A DNA stretch of 64,000 bases from Gillisia sp. Hel_I_86 (lineage in GTDB: Bacteria; Bacteroidota; Bacteroidia; Flavobacteriales; Flavobacteriaceae). Under the pieces are notes generated by a model. That model saw nothing but the letters and a program-made list of their open reading frames with translations. It was not told where the DNA came from and searched no databases. The DNA is taken from NCBI RefSeq assembly GCF_007827275.1, contig NZ_VISE01000001.1, forward strand, positions 4,154,001 through 4,218,000, written 5' to 3'. A program made the translations under genes and the position numbers. Each line of letters starts with the position of its first letter. The stretch's first letter is position 1. Positions 61,446 through 64,000 of this stretch are shown piece by piece.

Positions 61446-62336
61446 ATGCTACTGAACAAACGTATTTCAATTTTCCACTTCCTCAATACCATAAAATATG
61501 ATGTATTATTTTTAGGTAGCTACGCAATTCTCGTGGGTTATATGGACCAATATGGCTTTTTAGCAAAAATCTCGATCCCCATTGCATTAACCGGGGTTTT
61601 TGGCACCGCTGTAGCATTATTGTTGGGTTTTCGTACTAATCAAGCCTATGAGCGCTGGTGGGAAGCCCGTATTATATGGGGTGCCATTGTCAATGATTCC
61701 CGTACACTAATCAGGCAGACCATTTCCTTTTATGACAAGGTAGATGAGCAATATTTACATAATGTAAAAGAAACGGTAAACCGTCAAATAATCTGGTGCT
61801 ATGCATTGGGTGAATCTTTAAGAAACCTTCCGTTTTCGCCCAATGTGGCCGGTTACATGAAATTTGAAGATATCTCTGACCAAAATGTCCCCAATGCAAT
61901 TCTTCTGAAACATTCACAGGCATTGACCGATGCAAGAAATGAAAGAATAGTGAACGAGTTTCAGCAGATTCAACTAGATAGCACGATAGCTAGACTTTGT
62001 GATTCAATGGGTAAGTGCGAACGTATAAAAAACACGGTCTTCCCCAAAGCACATAGCTTATTGATACATCTTATAATCTATGTGTTCGCCACAATGCTGC
62101 CATTTGGCCTGGATGATAAGAACGTGGCTGTTGAAATTGCTATTACCTTTTTTATCCCGATCATCTTTGTTGCCATTGAAAAAACATCCATTTTGATGCA
62201 GGATCCTTTTGAAAACCAACCTATGGATACCCCTGTAACCGATTTGGCCACAACTATTGAAATAAATCTCAAACAAATGATAGGGAATAAAGATATTCCA
62301 ATCAAAGAAAAACCGAGCGAATATTATATACTGTAA
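61446..62336 (+). CDS. Bestrophin-family ion channel
   Basis: The 296-residue protein has the family motif GFRTNQAYERWWEARIIWGAIVN (shown in part: RTNQAYERWWEAR), with the equivalent of the pore region in the second helix (LTGVFGTAVALLLG). The C-terminal part has ENQPMDTPVTDLATTIEI, the conserved segment before the last helix. Bacterial bestrophins form pentameric channels, cation or anion selective. It lies 62 bases behind the MgtC gene and 25 in front of the P-type ATPase gene. Confidence 0.92.
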   Translation: MLLNKRISIFHFLNTIKYDVLFLGSYAILVGYMDQYGFLAKISIPIALTGVFGTAVALLLGFRTNQAYERWWEARIIWGAIVNDSRTLIRQTISFYDKVDEQYLHNVKETVNRQIIWCYALGESLRNLPFSPNVAGYMKFEDISDQNVPNAILLKHSQALTDARNERIVNEFQQIQLDSTIARLCDSMGKCERIKNTVFPKAHSLLIHLIIYVFATMLPFGLDDKNVAVEIAITFFIPIIFVAIEKTSILMQDPFENQPMDTPVTDLATTIEINLKQMIGNKDIPIKEKPSEYYIL

Positions 62337-62361
62337 AGGGTCAACTTTAAAATTTTATAAA

Positions 62362-64000
62362 ATGAAAAAACTAAAAATCCACATTCCCGTAATCCTTCCA
62401 CAGGCACCGGACGAAAAAGATGCCTGCGTCAACAGGCTCATCAATAAACTAAATGGCCGTGAAGGTATTGACAATGTGCACGTATCCGATAAAAAAATGG
62501 ACGGTGTGCCGCTACTCTGTTTTCACTATGATCCGGATATCATCTCCATTGACCGCATCCAGCACCTGGCTGAACGTACCGGGGCGGAAATTACCGAGAA
62601 ATATGGCCATTTGCTCATAGAGGTCAATGGAATAAGGCATACCCGCCACGCCCGCCTGGTGGAAAAAAAACTGCTTGACATTGATGGGGTATTGGAAGCT
62701 TCTGCCAATGCCGGGGGAATGATCCGTCTGGAATATGACAAGCGTGAGACCAGTTTTGAAGGGATAAGCGCAAAGCTCGAAAAGGAAAACCTAAAAGTCA
62801 ATAAAAGCTCCTCTGCCGATGAAAATGGTTTTGCACCTGCGGAAAAGAATCCTGAAAATTTAAATAAAAAAAAGGCAAAGGGCAAAGAAGAACAAAAGCA
62901 TAAAGATAACGAAGTCCAGAATCATAAGGAAGGTGAAAGCCACGGGGCCGGGGAAGAACATTCCCACGCCCACGGTGGTGTTTTTGGAAAAAACACCGAA
63001 CTTATTTTTGCTATCATTTGCGGTACGCTTCTGGGCATTGGTTTTGGCCTTTCCTACGTGGAATCCATCCCGGATTGGGTGAGCCTATCCCTATACATCG
63101 GCGCCTACTTTTTTGGAGGTTACTTTACAGCGAAAGAAGCCATAGAGACCGTTGTCAAAGGTGGTTTTGAAATTGACTTTTTGATGCTGGTCGCTGCCAT
63201 TGGTGCCGCCATTCTGGGAGAATGGGCAGAAGGTGCACTCTTGCTGTTCCTATTTAGCCTCGGGCACGCCCTGGAACATTACGCAATGAACAAGGCAAGA
63301 AAAAGCATCGCCGCGCTTGCAGACCTTGCGCCAAAAACAGCCTTGCTTAAAAAAGATGGCAAGACAGAAGAAGTCGGGATTGAAAAATTGGGCATTGGCG
63401 ATATCATCGTGGTCAAGCCAAACAGTAAAATATCTGCCGATGGTGTTGTGGTCAACGGAAAAAGCAGCGTCAACCAGGCACCTATTACCGGGGAAAGTGT
63501 ACCCGTGGACAAACTTCCCGTGGAAGATACTGCCAAGGACTATTCAGAGGATGATGAAATAAAGGACGAAAACCGCGTGTTTGCTGGAACTATTAACGGC
63601 AACAATACGCTTGAAATTAAGGTAATCAAAGAGGCGAAGGATTCTACACTGTCCAGATTGGTAAAATTGGTGAATGAGGCTCAGACCCAAAAATCGCCCA
63701 CCCAGTTGCTTACCGATAAATTTGAAAGATATTTTGTGCCATCCGTACTGATACTGGTTGGTATCCTGCTCTTTGCCTTTCTGGTCATTGATGAACCGTT
63801 TAGTGCCAGTTTTTATAGGGCTATGGCGGTATTGGTAGCTGCAAGTCCCTGTGCACTGGCCATTTCAACACCAAGTGCCGTATTAAGCGGTGTGGCACGG
63901 GCGGCACGGGGCGGTGTACTTATAAAAGGGGGGCGACCGCTTGAGGATTTGGGCGTCATTACGGCTTTGGCTTTTGATAAAACCGGGACACTAACTGAAG
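62362..64000 (+). CDS. Heavy-metal P1B-type ATPase, 5' part (runs off the window)
   Basis: The reading frame is open to the edge of the window (546 codons). Two HMA-like folds (about 1-75 and 80-140) lack the CxxC; in the second, VNGIRHTRHARLVEK has His instead. A His/Glu-rich linker (ESHGAGEEHSHAHGG) follows, then the membrane helices, the actuator motif ITGESVPVDK, the membrane metal site VAASPCALAISTPSA and the start of the phosphorylation site FDKTGTLTE. The SPC in place of CPC fits the P1B-4 group (Co, Zn, Fe or Cd). The start at 62362 is the first ATG after the bestrophin. Confidence 0.92.
   Translation, partial: MKKLKIHIPVILPQAPDEKDACVNRLINKLNGREGIDNVHVSDKKMDGVPLLCFHYDPDIISIDRIQHLAERTGAEITEKYGHLLIEVNGIRHTRHARLVEKKLLDIDGVLEASANAGGMIRLEYDKRETSFEGISAKLEKENLKVNKSSSADENGFAPAEKNPENLNKKKAKGKEEQKHKDNEVQNHKEGESHGAGEEHSHAHGGVFGKNTELIFAIICGTLLGIGFGLSYVESIPDWVSLSLYIGAYFFGGYFTAKEAIETVVKGGFEIDFLMLVAAIGAAILGEWAEGALLLFLFSLGHALEHYAMNKARKSIAALADLAPKTALLKKDGKTEEVGIEKLGIGDIIVVKPNSKISADGVVVNGKSSVNQAPITGESVPVDKLPVEDTAKDYSEDDEIKDENRVFAGTINGNNTLEIKVIKEAKDSTLSRLVKLVNEAQTQKSPTQLLTDKFERYFVPSVLILVGILLFAFLVIDEPFSASFYRAMAVLVAASPCALAISTPSAVLSGVARAARGGVLIKGGRPLEDLGVITALAFDKTGTLTE

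Noticed and set aside
1-64000. CRISPR array, tRNA or rRNA genes
   Set aside because: I found no regularly spaced repeats and no sequence with the tRNA T-loop or rRNA core patterns, within the limits of reading by eye.

Overview
The window is AT-rich chromosomal DNA from a Bacteroidota bacterium, most likely a member of the Flavobacteriaceae. The signs are a type IX secretion C-terminal domain on a subtilase, the HYC_CC_PP, DUF5676-like and CusA-TolC fusion proteins, start codons with few purine-rich ribosome sites, and a TAnnTTTG-type promoter box in front of a TetR gene. I see no rRNA, tRNA or CRISPR array. The region is accessory in character: five insertion sequences have intact ends and target duplications, and there are about ten broken or truncated genes.

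Layout. 1-5.5 kb: a multi-PAS histidine kinase cut in two by an IS5-family element, its response regulator, then a second IS5-family element. 5.6-13.7 kb: a leftward TetR / TolC / HlyD / lipoprotein / Dps / two ABC ATPases / two ABC-2 permeases cluster, a drug-type exporter with a Dps ferritin inside it. 13.8-22.3 kb: an Asp/Glu racemase, an ArsR pair next to a cytochrome b561 gene with an in-frame stop, a VIT1-type metal transporter, an IS1595 element, a pyruvate-kinase-like enzyme, a truncated decarboxylase and a hemolysin III protein. 22.6-28.4 kb: a secreted metal-type protein, an HMA-AraC regulator, two cytochrome c-like proteins with a porin between them, and small membrane proteins (DUF2933-like, SHOCT, DUF5676-like) with a frameshifted PII-like gene. 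28.9-42.0 kb: a lycopene-cyclase-domain protein, an APC permease, archaeal-type GAPDH and class I aldolase, a YHS lipoprotein, an IS4 element, and then a tight run of UspA, ATP-cone nuclease, beta-CASP hydrolase, AMP-phosphorylase-like and PRPP-synthetase genes. 42.0-50.7 kb: island wreckage with two related integrase remnants, a CopB ATPase stub, a partly duplicated lipoprotein-subtilase locus between two hairpin repeats, an IS5-family element, an IS630 remnant and the tail of a conjugation coupling protein. 50.7-64 kb: a heavy-metal efflux region with CusA-TolC and CusB, PII-like and Fur proteins, a duplicated SpoIIAA/SHOCT/AlbA_2 module, DoxX, MgtC, a bestrophin and the start of a P1B-type ATPase that runs off the window.

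How it fits together. Metal efflux genes (CusA-TolC, CusB, P1B ATPase, Fur) sit with small PII, SHOCT and SpoIIAA-like proteins, and related small proteins recur at 26-27.7 kb, so these look like parts of one recurring metal or stress accessory set. The 35.3-42.0 kb run is the best candidate for a little-described functional unit. It joins a dATP/ATP-sensing nuclease, an RNase-fold hydrolase, an AMP phosphorylase and a PRPP synthetase behind a stress protein, which suggests nucleotide sensing and recycling under energy stress. That function is inference from family membership and gene order only.
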